In this document: positions 32,638 through 43,990 of the stretch, in pieces
Layout of the letters: every line of letters starts with the position of its first letter
Position numbering within the stretch: position 1 is the stretch's first letter
Assembly: GCA_021234155.1 (NCBI GenBank)
Contig: JAJEKV010000054.1
Span: forward strand, 3,261,622-3,325,621
Direction: 5' to 3'
Source of the DNA: Isoetes taiwanensis
Lineage: Eukaryota > Streptophyta > Lycopodiopsida > Isoetales > Isoetaceae
DNA: 64,000 nucleotides
Position numbers and translations under genes: made by a program
Notes under the pieces: model-generated
Told to the model about the DNA's origin: nothing
The model's input: the letters and a program-made list of their open reading frames with translations, nothing else
Database searches by the model: none

Positions 32638-34516
32638 TGGGTTTTGGAACTTCTGGAATTTCTGGTGACAGGCCCATTTTCCCTGGGAGTATAGACCTTT
32701 TTCTGTCTTTTTTTGATCTGTGGCAGGGGAGTAACATAGTTCTGCTCCTTTACTCCACTCCCCAACTCCTCTTCACTGACATCTTCATCATCCCAGAATT
32801 TACCATAGAGTTTGGAAGAAGGATCTTTCAGTTCCCTTAACTTAGCTGCTGGAGTCTTGAACTCTTCCCTCTCCAAGGTTACTATGTTTCCAGGAGTGGC
32901 TTTCTCCAATTCATGATCAGAGGGGCTTATAGGTCTATTGATCTGGACACTGCCAATTTCCTGGCCAGCTGGAGTTACAAGTCTTTGAGGCTGATTCCCC
33001 AATCCTTGTCCAGTTGGACTTACTGGGCCTATTGTAGTGCTTTCGATTATCAATTCCCTGGCCTTCTGAAACTGGAATCCCTGGATTTGGATCATTTTCC
33101 AAATCCCCTGTGTCAGATGTATCTTTTACATGTTCCACAGCTATGGAGGTCTCTATTGTTGCATCTTCAAAACTCGAGGCCGGGTCAAAGATCTTTGATC
33201 CTTTGGGAAATAATTCCATATTTGGGAGGGAGATTCATTGTTATTATTGGGCCGTCGAGCGAGGATTTTTGGGTGAGCTCGGTTCCCCTTTTTTCACGGC
33301 ATCCGGTTGACTCCTCAGAGGAAGAGTAATTCTCATTCCCCTGAGGCTCCCTTATTGTGAGAGCCATGGAGTTATTTTTTTGATAGGATTTTTCTTCCTC
33401 CATAACCCCTTTCCCTTTGGCATCAGGATTATTAAGGACCTTTACTTTAGAAGCATCCTCCATGAACTGCACCTTTCTTTTCCATTCAGTTCTCAATTTT
33501 CTTTCTAAACTCTTTCCTGCCTCCATTTTAGTTCTCTCCTTTTCTCTTTCTTCTCGAATTTTTTGCCTCCTTCTTTTTCTTTTTTCCCTCCCATTCTTAT
33601 TCCTCCTGTACCTTTCTGCCTTACCTTTGTTGGGTGTGACCCATATTTCCTCCTTCTGAATCCCCTGTTTCCCCTGATTTATTTCCTTTGGAGCCCCTTT
33701 TAACTCTCTCTCTCCTTTACAGATTTTCCCTCCATGGAGTCTCAACCCACAGGCCGAGCATGGCTGTGGCAGACCTTGCCATACCAGTTTTAATGTCTTG
33801 GGGTTACCAAAGTAATCCACAAAATTTATGTCACCCGGGATTGGCTTTAGAAGATCGACTTGAGCCCACACTCTTGGAGCTTTATCCGGAGAGACTTCCC
33901 AACTAATAATATTCCCCGTCTGTTGGAACAGAGTAAGCAAGGACTGCTCATTCCAGTACATCGGATTTAGACCCTGTAGAGATGTCCAGGCCGGGTGATA
34001 CAGCTCAGAAAAGTTCTGCGGGTCAAAGGAAGGATACCATTTTTGGAAGAAAAACTGAGTGTTAGCCCTGGAAATGGTTCCTTGTTTGAGCAAAAGGGTA
34101 GCTGTCTGGATGTTACCGCACTCAACCATAAAAAAAGGAAAGTCAATCCAATATATACTGTTGATTGCTACCCCCTGTTCCATTCTCTCCAACTCCCCTT
34201 TTAAAAATTGAAGTCTGACCCCCTCATGTCGGATGCAACCAATGAGCCCACGAGATTTCAGAAATTTTAATTTACTCTCTCTTCTTTGCATTCGGAGAGG
34301 CTTACCCACAAAGACCGGTTCCTTGTGCGCCGCCAGTTCCTTTCGACCACCTCCTCCCCACTTGATTTGCATAATCCAAGATTTGGTCCACGCCTCCTTT
34401 TTGATTTGTAAAGTCCCCACTCCTGAAGATCGCTGGTATTCACCATATCTCCGAGTGAGGTAAGGAAATCTCCAAAAGCCAAGAAGTCCTTCACTGTTAA
34501 GCCCTTCTCTCTGCAT
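32634..34516 (-). pseudogene. LINE ORF1: nucleic-acid-binding protein
   Basis: The main frame (33185-34516) carries a DUF4283-like stretch (FMVECGNIQTATLLLKQGTI; YWNEQSLLTLFQQTGNIISW; RVWAQVDLLKPIPG). A zinc knuckle follows, CSACGLRLHGGKIC (CX2CX4HX4C), then a long Lys/Arg/Glu-rich region suited to RNA binding. The rest of ORF1 continues through two more frames (to 32935 and to 32634), so at least two frameshifts are present. A third probably lies near 34300, where a parallel frame holds the more N-terminal DFLAFGDFLTSLG-like stretch. The last frame ends TGA overlapping the ORF2 ATG. Confidence 0.82.
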
Positions 34517-35196
34517 TTGCTAGTTGGCCCGCAATCTCCGGATCTGGTGTGTCCCTTCTCACTTAGGGTACAAATGATTTCCGGTAACTCCGCATTCCTA
34601 TTTTCCCTTTTGTCATTATTCTTGCCGAGTCAATGTCGTCCCATTTCCCCCCAAATCATCCCTTTCTCGTATATTTTGCACATTTCCCAATGCCGGTCCC
34701 CCTGTCGTCCCAAGCTATTTGAACATTCCCGGACAACCACGCCTCCTGTTCCACTATTTTGCGGGTCTTTCCTTCTTTTTCCATTCTTTTTTCCATATTT
34801 TACTGTTTTTAAGTTTTCACAATACTACAAAAACGATCCAGACTCCTAACTGTAAACTTTCACAATTATTTTACTATCCGTCCATGAACAATGTGTATGA
34901 AAAACACCAGCTGCACTAACATTCCTATCACCCACAAACTCACCCAACCAAGGTTCTAAAAGCAAGACCTCAGACTGAGGAACCACAGATGAGATAGGCG
35001 TAAATAGTTCTTCTGGAAAGAACCTACTGTACACCAAGCTCTCCCATAGCCATGCACTCTCTCCCTCGAGCCATCCACAAGTGAATCTATCACCTTGGAT
35101 CAGGATCGTGAAGAGCTTCATGGTTTAGGGTTGAGAGTTTTCTGTTCTCCCGCCCGCGCCTCCGCCATCGAGCCTCTGTTTGAATATCAGCTGAGC
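34517..35196 (-). other. LINE 5' leader
   Basis: Region between the 5' end and ORF1. Near its start the minus strand is GC-rich (GGCGGAGGCGCGGGCGGGAG, about 35147-35166), as expected for an internal LINE promoter. A 91-codon frame at 34846-35121 is possibly an upstream ORF or part of ancestral ORF1. Confidence 0.5.
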
Positions 35197-35206
35197 CATC
35201 TTTGCC
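35197..35206. repeat. LINE target-site duplication, right copy
   Basis: CATCTTTGCC, matching 28262-28271; the following TTTT also resembles the left flank, consistent with cleavage at a T-rich site. Confidence 0.7.
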
Positions 35207-35999
35207 TTTTCACCATGCTCATGCCATCGCGAAATGGGATGAACTTGGGATGAAAACAATAACCCTATCTTTAACTTAATGGACTGCACAAAAGGAAGAA
35301 ACTCAGGAATCGACTGGAACTATTGTAGAGCCTACATTGTTTGTACAATCTGGGCAATCTATAACACAACCTTTCATCACTAGATGAGACTCCAATTAAT
35401 GTAGCCCTTAATGTCATGTGACCTGAACTGATTTGTGTTGTTGCAACTATGTACAAAGGGCTAGAAAACAGGGACATGGACCAGGCAATTAGATTTTCTG
35501 CACAATAAATGAAAATGGCTTGGATGAATTTTCTGCAGGGTTGGATGGATCATCTACTCACGATCAGTAGAGGGATACTTATCTAAAGGGAGTAGCAGAT
35601 CTACTAATGCTGAAAGTCCATCTTCACACCTTGTGCATGGCCAAGAAAGATAGCCTGATGGAGATTCAGATCCGTCATTGGTATTTTAAGCAAGAATTTG
35701 AAAATATGTACCTGCATTTAGATAGATAGATAGTATTTTAACGTCACGCCACTAGGCAGCATTTAAACAAAAGTCACGCAGGCAGATAGGCAGACAAGCA
35801 AACAGAGTGGAGCCTTGGCAACAATCTGGCAGAGTTGGGGGCCTTTACCTTGAGCTACACATGCCTTTCATTGGCCACGAGCTTCTTCATATTAAACATA
35901 ATTGTGAGGTGAGTTAAAAAGCTACCAGGCGGCCTTTCTTCTGTGACCCAATCTGCAGACCTTGGGATTTTGCTATCTAGAATTCATCTAATTAAATTA
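35207..35999. other. No gene recognised
   Basis: Low-information DNA with a short GATA run near 35720 and no recognisable coding sequence. Confidence 0.5.
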
Positions 36000-36364
36000 G
36001 TGCAGATCGGCATTGGTTTTGCAAAATCAATATATGCTTAAAACACATCTTTTAAACTATTGATGATTTCAAAAAATTATTGTACGACTGTAGAATTCGT
36101 GTAATTAAACATGATATGAACTAGTGATGATTTTGCTAAATCAATGTACACTGAAAAATAATCTTATAAACTAGTAATGATTTCTAGAAACTAGCTTAAA
36201 ATTTTGAATTAGTACAAAAAATATGATATAGACTATTATGGGTTTTGTAAAACCAAGAAGGACACATGGTTTTTTTTGCATTGTGGATTGTCGTCTAAGA
36301 AAACCACATACATACTGGTTTTCATGCTAATTTTTTATACAAGTTCATTTTTGGGGACCTTGTG
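36000..36364 (-). mobile_element. End of a second CACAAGG-family CACTA transposon
   Basis: Read on the minus strand from 36364, the sequence CACAAGGTCCCCAAAAATGA and the following ~100 bp closely resemble the left end of the element at 14234 (shared AACCAGTAT and GTGGTTTTCT blocks at similar spacing). Many ACTAGTTT/ATTACTAG-like words occur further in. The base triplet after the end is CCA, i.e. TGG on the other strand, the same target triplet as at 14231. The other end was not found in the window. Confidence 0.7.
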
Positions 36365-36520
36365 CCACTTCTGCAAGTTTTCTTGCATCAACCCTAGGGT
36401 ATCCCTGAACTTGGCTTGTTCAGTTCTTATTTCATTTAGTTCCCTATATGATCGGTTGACAAGAACAACATCATTGTCAGGTAAGTTCCCACTTATGGGA
36501 CCTGTAACAAACCCAGGGAC
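36365..36520 (-). pseudogene. Coding relic interrupted by CACTA end (gag-like?)
   Basis: A minus-strand open stretch of about 50 codons runs up to the transposon end: ISGNLPDNDVVLVNRSYREL then NEIRTEQAKFRDTLGLMQEN. It is polar and coiled-coil-like, of the kind seen near the start of some Ty3/gypsy gag proteins, but I cannot confirm the family. The frame runs into the transposon terminus and stops a few codons later, so the insertion broke it. Confidence 0.35.
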
Positions 36521-38014
36521 TTAGCTTGTGTCTGTATTAATTTGTATAGAGCACAGTGGTATGCGTCCATGGGTGTGTTGGGGGCGCATTTAAATCCAAG
36601 TAAAAAAAAACACATTAGCTAAGGTGACTTAAAACCTTCATAAATTGAATTCTAAAAGTGTGAGCACACTAAATCAGGGGAAGGGAAGAATCGTGGCTGA
36701 AAGAATCCGCTCAGAGATGCATGTGGCATGCCAAGGCACCATCTGGCCTGATCCTGGGATGGATCTTGTCAAGTGTTCTTAGGGCAAAAGGTATTTAAGA
36801 GCAGAAGGAGTAGCCGGATGGGCTGAAGGAGGAGGAAAGAAAATCGGTTGGGCTCATCAAATTGGAAGCAGAGCAAGGAAAACAAGAGTCCAAAGCTGAA
36901 CTCAGGTGGGGATTTGATCTATGTATTGATTTGTCGGCCTGATTGGGTCGGATTGGGTGGAGCAGCCTTCTGAAGCATAGCCGCCACCTGCCTGTAAGCC
37001 AAATTCCAGTTCATAAATTAAAATCTGTCATGCCATTTACTCTGTGCTTCCAAATCCGGCAGACCCTGCTTGACTTCAACCATCAGATCTTGTGAACCTA
37101 AGCTGCTTCGGTCGGTTGTAAAATAATCCTTCTGTCTGGCCTCTCCACTGCCGTGGTTCAGTTTATAAATCTGTTTTCTCCTCTGGGTCTTACTCTAGAG
37201 ACCGTGTTTTGCACTCTGAAAGTATCTTGGAAAGGAACCTCTGCCTGGGGCGAGCTTGCAGACCCAATCGGCCAGGCCAAAGGGGCCGCTGTTGGGCGCC
37301 CACGACTCTGTACAGTTATCTCTGATTTCTATTAAAGGGGGGATACCAGGGTCCGGTATCCCCAGACCTTTAAAAACTTATTTTAAAGTTAAATCTTAAC
37401 ACTTTTAAGTTGTTTATAAGTTAAAGCTTAAAACCCTTAAGTTGTCTACCAATTGTAGTACCTCTACCAACTCGCTAGGCAAATAAACCTCATGAGACCA
37501 AGATGCCATTGAATGTTGTTGCTAGTCCAGTATTAGGGAAAAGAATCTGCCGAGCTAGTATATGATGTGGGATGTCTATGTGTGCATTTAAGATTGCTCT
37601 ATAAGTATGAATGGGGTATGGGGGCACCTTACGGAATTGTAGTATGTATCTGAGACGATATTAGGTTTAATGGTGCACTTGAATCAAAGAATGTTGTGCA
37701 TTTGCATGCAACGGCCCATCTTCGGAGGGGTGGGGTGGCCGTATAACTCCGCATCCGTGCCAGATGGCCTGACGGATGAGTTTGCCCTGTACGTACAGAT
37801 GGAGAGAGTGGTCTCCTTGGGATCACCACCCAAGGATTACGCTTGGCATGTAGTATGCATGGAAAATGGTAATTATAGAATGTGCTAACCTTGCAGGGGA
37901 GTATCGACGTAACAGGTAAATTACGTATTATTGTTATGCATGAATGTGATGATCCCAATGTCCCTCCCCACTTAGTCCTTGTGGACTAACCCCGGATGTT
38001 TGTTGTGTTGTAAG
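36521..38014. other. No gene recognised
   Basis: A purine block (AAAGGGGGGATA, about 37334) and a local palindrome (GGATACC...GGTATCC, about 37341-37362) could be remains of an LTR-element 3' end, but no LTR pair could be drawn. Confidence 0.4.
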
Positions 38015-38281
38015 ATGGCACGTCCTGAAGCCACGATTGTGTTGGACCTAGACTCTTTTGTTACCTGGTGGTTCAACGAGACGGAGGCTGAGCCGGCTTT
38101 AATGTCTAAGGAACGAGATTACGAGATCCTAATATCATTGTTCAGGGAGTTGTATTATGCGCAAAGGCAACCCCAGATTGAGGCCCAAGACCCGGGGACG
38201 GATGGAGAGTCTTCCGAGGGTAGCTTCGGCGACTCCTCCTCGGTCACTTCCGAGGAGGGGGAAGATCAAAGGGCCAATTGA
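38015..38281 (+). CDS. Small acidic ORF of unknown function (88 aa)
   Basis: Open frame from ATG (38015) to TGA, starting MARPEATIVLDLDSFVTWWF, with an acidic Ser/Glu-rich tail (GESSEGSFGDSSSV). There are no membrane segments and no family I recognise. A T-rich, AATA-rich region about 120-150 bp downstream (ATTTATGAATAG) could be a plant polyadenylation region. It lies among repeat relics, so it may be an accessory ORF of an unrecognised LTR element rather than a cellular gene. The ATG was chosen as the first in frame close to the acidic domain; an upstream in-frame ATG lies at 37979. Confidence 0.35.
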   Translation: MARPEATIVLDLDSFVTWWFNETEAEPALMSKERDYEILISLFRELYYAQRQPQIEAQDPGTDGESSEGSFGDSSSVTSEEGEDQRAN

Positions 38282-38461
38282 GCATGGGTGACGGGGTGGC
38301 CTAGGGGTTTTTGTATATTATGGGTGTATTGTGAGATGGGGATAATGTGAACTCTCCTTTGTATGTGTGGCCTTGGGCCGGATGTAAATGATTTGATTGT
38401 AACCAAATATTTATGAATAGAAGTTCGTGATGATTTGATTGTCTATATCCGAGTTACTTAG

Positions 38462-38810
38462 TGCGACGGCCTAGGCCAAGGGGCTAGGTCCGTTTCAGGA
38501 CCCCGCTCAGTACTTGCTCCCGGAGCGTTCCTGGCATCACCAAAACACGCATTAGCTGCACTTGCAGCATTTGCATGGACAGCACCTACAGGGTCAGCTG
38601 CTACTGGAGCAGCATCAGAGGGTGCAATTTCGTCCAAATCGAACTCGGGCAGTTCATCTTCCAGATGAATGTCCTCGAGAGCAGGTATTATGCCGCTTCT
38701 GGTGGATGCACTTCAGGCAAACCGTCAATTGGTCTAGCTGGCATCTCTAATAATACTGTTACAGCACAAAAATTTTCCAAAGGAAAACCCTTGCTCGCGT
38801 TGCTATGCCG
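38462..38810 (-). pseudogene. Frameshifted acidic coding relic, unidentified
   Basis: Minus strand: GFPLENFCAVTVLLEMPARP then PIDGLPEVHPPEAA, a one-base slip near 38690, then ALEDIHLEDELPEFDLDEIA and PVAADPVGAVHANAASAANA, ending at a stop near 38462. The join by frameshift gives a sensible Pro/Glu/Ala-rich sequence, which argues for a real ancestor. Such linkers occur in copia polyproteins between integrase and RT, and in nuclear proteins; neither can be chosen. Confidence 0.35.
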
Positions 38811-39740
38811 GTCAGAACCGCCCACAACTTGAATCCTAGATCCCCCTCACTGACCACGATAGCTTGCTACTATGCAAAACCACGCACACATACTGGATCC
38901 TTCCAGAGAATTCTCCCTAGATGAATGGTTACCGGCTGGCCAAGCTTAATCCGGCTCCTGGCAATAACAATCTGCCTTGGACCCACATCTACAGCCTTGG
39001 AATCCAAATTCGAGCTCAAGGCCCAGCTCTTGAATCAATTAGCCAAGTCTTATAGTAGAATCGGCTCTCCTATTCTTCTGATCCAAATTCGTACCCTCAA
39101 CCAATACTTCCTCCCAGCTTTATAATACAAGCTCTGGAGTTAACTATCAGTCCTATATGCCCAAAACCGGCCAGATTAGGCTTTTATTTGATCCAAATCC
39201 GTTCTCTACAACTAACCCATCGATCTGGCAGCCGGATTCCTTCACGAATTCGTCTCCTCTGATCAATATCAGATTTCTATAACCCATCGAATCCTTTGCT
39301 GCCACGTGTCTCTTTAATGGTTTATTAAAACCATAGCTAACATATTTATCTTTCATGTTAATAACATTGGCCCCTAGTGCCTATACAAGTTACATTAACA
39401 TTAAATATAATAATGTTAACCATGCAACCATATAGGTCTTCTGCCTAGCTCCTTCCGCACTAATATTTAGTAATATTAGTGCCCCCCTAGCGGACCATTA
39501 CCCGCCGCTAGCCATTATTACCCCTTATTCCGCTTCCCGTCACCATAGACTGGTTACAGTCAATATGGCCCATTAAATCACAACTGCCCGGCAATCGTGA
39601 CCAACAGTACCCCCGTGCTCATGAACGTCCGTCAAGGGCCCGATTCCGGCTATGCCCTTGGGAGCACCTGTAACAAATATTGGTTATATTGTTTATATAG
39701 TACCATTAAAACCATGATAGTCTAATTAAAAACTATAAAA
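38811..39740. other. No gene recognised
   Basis: Includes short AATATTAGTAATATT-like palindromes near 39465-39480 and a CCCCCTAGCGG block. Possibly LTR sequence of an unrecognised element. Confidence 0.4.
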
Positions 39741-40070
39741 TGTTTTTTTTGGGTTGCCCCTAGGGGGGCAATCCCTTGTTTATGTGGGTTTTTGGCATAT
39801 TCATGGTATATGCTAGCATATACCTAGAATATGCCAAAAACTGCTAAAAACCTGCTGTAAGCTGTAAATGTTAGGTCATCCCTGTTGCCAGGCGGCTGCT
39901 GTGCATACCGGCTAACCGGAAGTTTGGATGCATAACCAGTTGAAATGCTCGGTCATCTGGTAAAATCGGCAGCAGGTCGCTCTGTGGAGATCGGCAGCAG
40001 AACCAGTTGAATCGCATAGGTAACGTTATTCTTCGTAGCTGCCAGTCTTGACTCTGATACCATGTTAGAT
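39741..40070 (-). mobile_element. Copia-like LTR retrotransposon relic
   Basis: On the minus strand an LTR-end-like ATCTAACA (40063-40070) is followed at once by TGGTATCAGAGT (40051-40062), the classical initiator-Met tRNA primer binding site of Ty1/copia elements. Downstream (towards 39741) lies repeat sequence shared with 481-655 in inverse orientation. At most ~95 bp of LTR can fit before the HAK exon at 40159, so the element is truncated. It sits in what would be a HAK intron. Confidence 0.5.
40051..40062 (-). promoter_or_regulatory. tRNA-iMet-type primer binding site
   Basis: Minus strand TGGTATCAGAGT, 11 of 12 matching the common plant copia site TGGTATCAGAGC. Confidence 0.55.
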
Positions 40071-40158
40071 ACCGAAAATGGATTGGCTGCATATCGAATT
40101 CAGGGTCTGCTAAAAAACCAAGTCCTCCACTACCGAGCAAACATATTATCTGTCACAG

Positions 40159-42568
40159 GTGGAACTTTTGCATTGTATTCTCTTGTTTGTAGGCATGCAA
40201 AAATTAACACAATACCAGGTCAACATCCTACAGACAAACAACTGACCACATATTTTCGAGAACCTATGGCTGAGAATTCCAGGGCGTCAAAGATCAAAAG
40301 AAAACTGGAACGCAGCGCATTTTTGCAGAAAGCGTTGCTAATTTTAGTTCTCATTGGTACCAGCATGATGATTGGAGATGGTATTTTATCCCCTGCAATA
40401 TCAGGTGCATGAATTACATCTCTCTATGTATATGTTTCTTCATTTCAGCATGTCTAGAAGGCAAAACTGACAGCTTCATAGCATAACCTTTTAAATGCAG
40501 TTCTTTCCTCTGTCAAGGGTATTGAGGTTAAGCACCCAGATTTACCACATGGTTAGCAATAACTTGGAAAAGCTTCTGTCTCTCATGTTATTTATTTAAG
40601 GGTTGAAAATTGACATGGCATGGCCTGCACAGGGGTTGTGATATTGATAGCCTCCATGATTCTGGTCGGCTTGTTCAGCATGCAGAGTTTTGGCACTGGT
40701 AAATTGGGGTTCATATTTGCTCCTATAATTCTCATCTGGTTTCTCTCAATTGGATTTATTGGTTTGTACAATATAATAAAATATGAACCCAGCATTTTTC
40801 GGGCCTTTTCTCCTGTCTATGCATATCAGTTCTTCAGCAAAAATGCTAAAAATGGGTGGAACTCGCTTGGAGGTGTCGTTCTTTCAATAATGGGTAGGTC
40901 ATCAGTTGTCTATCAAGAATCTGATGTAGTTCAATGATGATGTACAATCAGGCGTAGAAGCCATGTTTGCGGATTTAGGGCATTTCAGTGCATTTTCAAT
41001 ACAGGTATATGGTTCAACAACGCTTCCATAGGAACCATCTTCTTATATACATCTCATTATCGCTCATGCTTTTCCGCTTGCCTTCACTGTGGTTGTCTTC
41101 CCATGCCTATCAAATAAAGGATGGTTTTTATAACTCTATTCCAGGTGAACTGTGTTCCTTTTGAAGCAAATGTACGTATTGAAAGGTAATTATGCAATTA
41201 TTCACAACTATCTGCCAAATATGCAGGCCCTGTATTCTGGCCAATGTTTGTGGTTGCAACTCTTGCTGCCATAATTGCAAGCCAGGCAACAATATCAGCA
41301 ACATTTTCCATTGTGAAACAATCTGTTGCACTGGGATCCTTTCCTAGAGTTAAAGTGATACATACATCACGAGATTTCCTTGGCCAAATTTACATTCCTG
41401 AAATAAACTGGCTATTGATGGTTCTTTGTGTGCTAGTTACGGCTGGATTTGGTGAAACAGTGCAGATTGGAAATGCATATGGTATGCAAATAGTGTTCTG
41501 TATCTTGCAAATTCATATAGTACTTAAAATTTTTGTGTGCGCCTTCCTTCAGGTATTGCCGTTGTTGCAGTTTTGCTGGAAACTACACTGCTCATGAGCT
41601 TTATCATGCTTTTCATATGGCAAAGCCATCTTATTCTTGTTCTCCTGTTCCTTATTGTGATTGGCTCCATTGAGGCTGTCTATTTCTCATCCGTTCTGTT
41701 CAAGGTCACAAGTGGTGGATGGGTTCCTCTGGCATTTGCAGTATTGTTCTCGCTAATCATGTATATTTGGCACTATGGTTCAGTAAAACGGTACGAGTTT
41801 GAGATGCAAAACAAAGTACCAATAGGGTGGATAATGGGCTTGGGTCCTAGCTTGGGTCTTGTTAGAGTCCCAGGCATAGGTCTTGTATATACTCATCTGG
41901 CACATGGAGTGCCGTCATTATTTTCACACTTTCTAACCCATCTTCCAGCCATTCACTCCATCTTAGTATTTGTATGTGTAAAATACCTTCCTGTCAGTAC
42001 AGTTCCAGAGGAAGAGCGCTTTTTGATTCGACGAATTGGGGACAATGATTTTTGGATGTTTAGATGTGCTGTAAGATATTGTTACACAGACTTGCATAAA
42101 AAGGATGATTGTTTTGAAGATCTCTTGATCCAATCCCTTACTGAATTTATTCAGGTTGAATCTTTTTTGGAGAGACTCTCCCAAACAGATGATTTTAGTC
42201 CAGGGATAGTAGTTGTGGGATCAAACCAGAGCACAGTCTCGGATGCAGCAGGCATGAGAATCAGAAAGCAGCTGGCTAGGGAAATTACGTCTGTGAACAC
42301 AGTATCTTCCATCTCTACGCAGTCAGTCTCCAATGAGGATACATCTACTGAAGATCAGCTAAAGTTCTTGCAAACAGCAAGAGAGGCTGGTGTAGTACAT
42401 ATTTTGGGCAACACACTTGTGCAGGCAAGGAAGGGCTCTAGTTTATGGCAGAGGATAGCAATTAATTATGGCTATATGTTTTTGCGTAGAATTAGCAGAG
42501 ACACCAGTGTGATTTACCACATACCCCATGAGAGTCTGCTTAACGTGGGCATGGTGTATTATGTTTGA
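40159..42568 (+). pseudogene. KT/HAK/KUP potassium transporter, 5'-truncated and damaged
   Basis: Exons with consensus splice sites: 40159-40404 ([33 protein letters not shown]), 40501-40551, 40633-40893 (VGLFSMQSFGTGKLGFIFAP), 40952-41004 (VEAMFADLGHFSAFSIQ), ~41079-41143 (damaged), 41227-41481 ([37 protein letters not shown]) and 41553-42568 (GGWVPLAFAVLFSLIMYIWH; GPSLGLVRVPGIGLVYTHL; ending in the family-like MVYYV). KUP/HAK/KT proteins are 12-TM K+ uptake carriers of plasma or vacuolar membranes. The first ~100-150 residues are absent. The exon after FSIQ has lost its AG acceptor (CCG before LAFTVVVFPCL) and about ten residues of the conserved LAYMGQAA region, shifting the frame. Phases otherwise match, so it was once a normal gene. 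Confidence 0.85.
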
Positions 42569-43990
42569 CGCGGAAAGTGATTCTTCTCAATGCATTATCT
42601 TACTGATTATCTAATTTATAGGACAGAAGATTTTGTAGTAACGAAGGTACTATCTCTATGTTTCCATGGCAATGACGTTACTCCAGTGCTTGTGGCCTTT
42701 GAACAATATGATGAACTGCATTCCTGATTATGGATAGACACATCCTTGTTTATTATAGGGAAAAACCTCTAAATCCCCTCAAAAAACCTAATGGTTAGCA
42801 AAACAAACTCCCTTAAACCATATCAAAATTTCCTTCTCGTGTTATTGACGCTTTACAAGGTAATTCTATTTGAATGAAATTGCAAAGGATGTATTACAAG
42901 GTGAATACTCATCAAATTATAATGGGTCACAGGTAGATGTTGAACATCCTTAGCAGCTTGATTGTGGTGAGCTTATATTCAACTTCTTATAGATTATCAA
43001 GTAACACAAATCCTGGCTATTGTAAATAAACTGCTAGCATTTATCCCGTTGTAATAGGATGCAAAATTAGAGAAAATTAGAGAAATTAGAGGTTGGTTAT
43101 GGGAGTGGGGGTGTTATTATAGTTGGGATTTGGTAGTTCATTGTTAACATCCTTTTGATACAAGTGATTACGCGGGGTAAGGGCCTGGCGAGCCACGTCA
43201 AGGGCGAGCCGGGCCCCCACCCTGCGTATAGTCATCGTCCATGGCATCTCTGTTTGCATTATCTAGATCTCTTCTGTAACTCTATTGTCGATGGTGAAGT
43301 TCCGGTTCGTCAGCGGATGCTTCAGGAACAGTCCCACCACTGTCTTGACTCGCGAGACAAATGTGTAGGCCATTCCGTGCATGTGCATGCCTCTGGAAAG
43401 CGGGGATTCTGTTGACTTGTCCTTATGCTTCTGCAATACTTCTTCCATGTCGAGCATCAAAGATTTCTTGAGGCACATGACACAGTATTTGCAGTGTTCA
43501 AGATGACCAGAATTTGATAAATGTACTTTTAGTATTCTTTTGCCATATACAAATAGTCGTACATTGATTGATGGCCTTTTTCATTTAGATTGTAAATGTC
43601 CCTGAAAAGGGCGCACACAAACATCCTCGAGGTGATCACATCCAGGTAATATGCGATAATTGTTAGATTGTTCTCTTTGGACAATTAGCTTATTATGATA
43701 ATAATATCTTCATTTTTGTTACATAATGAGATGGATTGCATCCTTTGTCTTTCGTCGGGCGGACAATAGTTCACAGTGGATAAAGAGAGGATGTATACAA
43801 GATTCTTGTTGTTTATGCAATATCTTGAAACTGTTATGAACGCAGTATGCACGTGACATTGTCAAGAAACGAGTGGATCCACTTTTCATTTTTAAAACTT
43901 ATAGTTTGCTTCTTTTTTCATTTTTTTTGTAGTTCGAGAAACACGAAGACATAGTTGGCTTATATATCTGTTATATATATACAATTATAT
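42569..43990. other. Downstream of HAK relic, no gene recognised
   Basis: Possible ancestral 3' UTR just after the stop, then AT-rich DNA. The open frame 43155-43415 is not recognised. Confidence 0.5.

Larger units (their letters stand above)
28273..35196 (-). mobile_element. Near full-length plant L1-type LINE
   Basis: Non-LTR retrotransposon of about 6.9 kb. On the minus strand it has a GC-rich 5' leader (from 35196), ORF1 with DUF4283-like region and zinc knuckle, ORF2 with endonuclease, RT and zf-RVT region, a 3' region and a 27-base poly(A) (T-run 28273-28299). It is bounded by the 10-bp duplication CATCTTTGCC. The full 5' leader is kept, which is uncommon because most LINE copies are 5'-truncated. 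Several frameshifts and stops in ORF1, between endonuclease and RT, and after 29532 show that it is no longer active. Confidence 0.88.

Noticed and set aside
33110-34463. Plus-strand frames opposite LINE ORF1
   Set aside because: Antisense shadows of a Lys/Glu-rich coding region.
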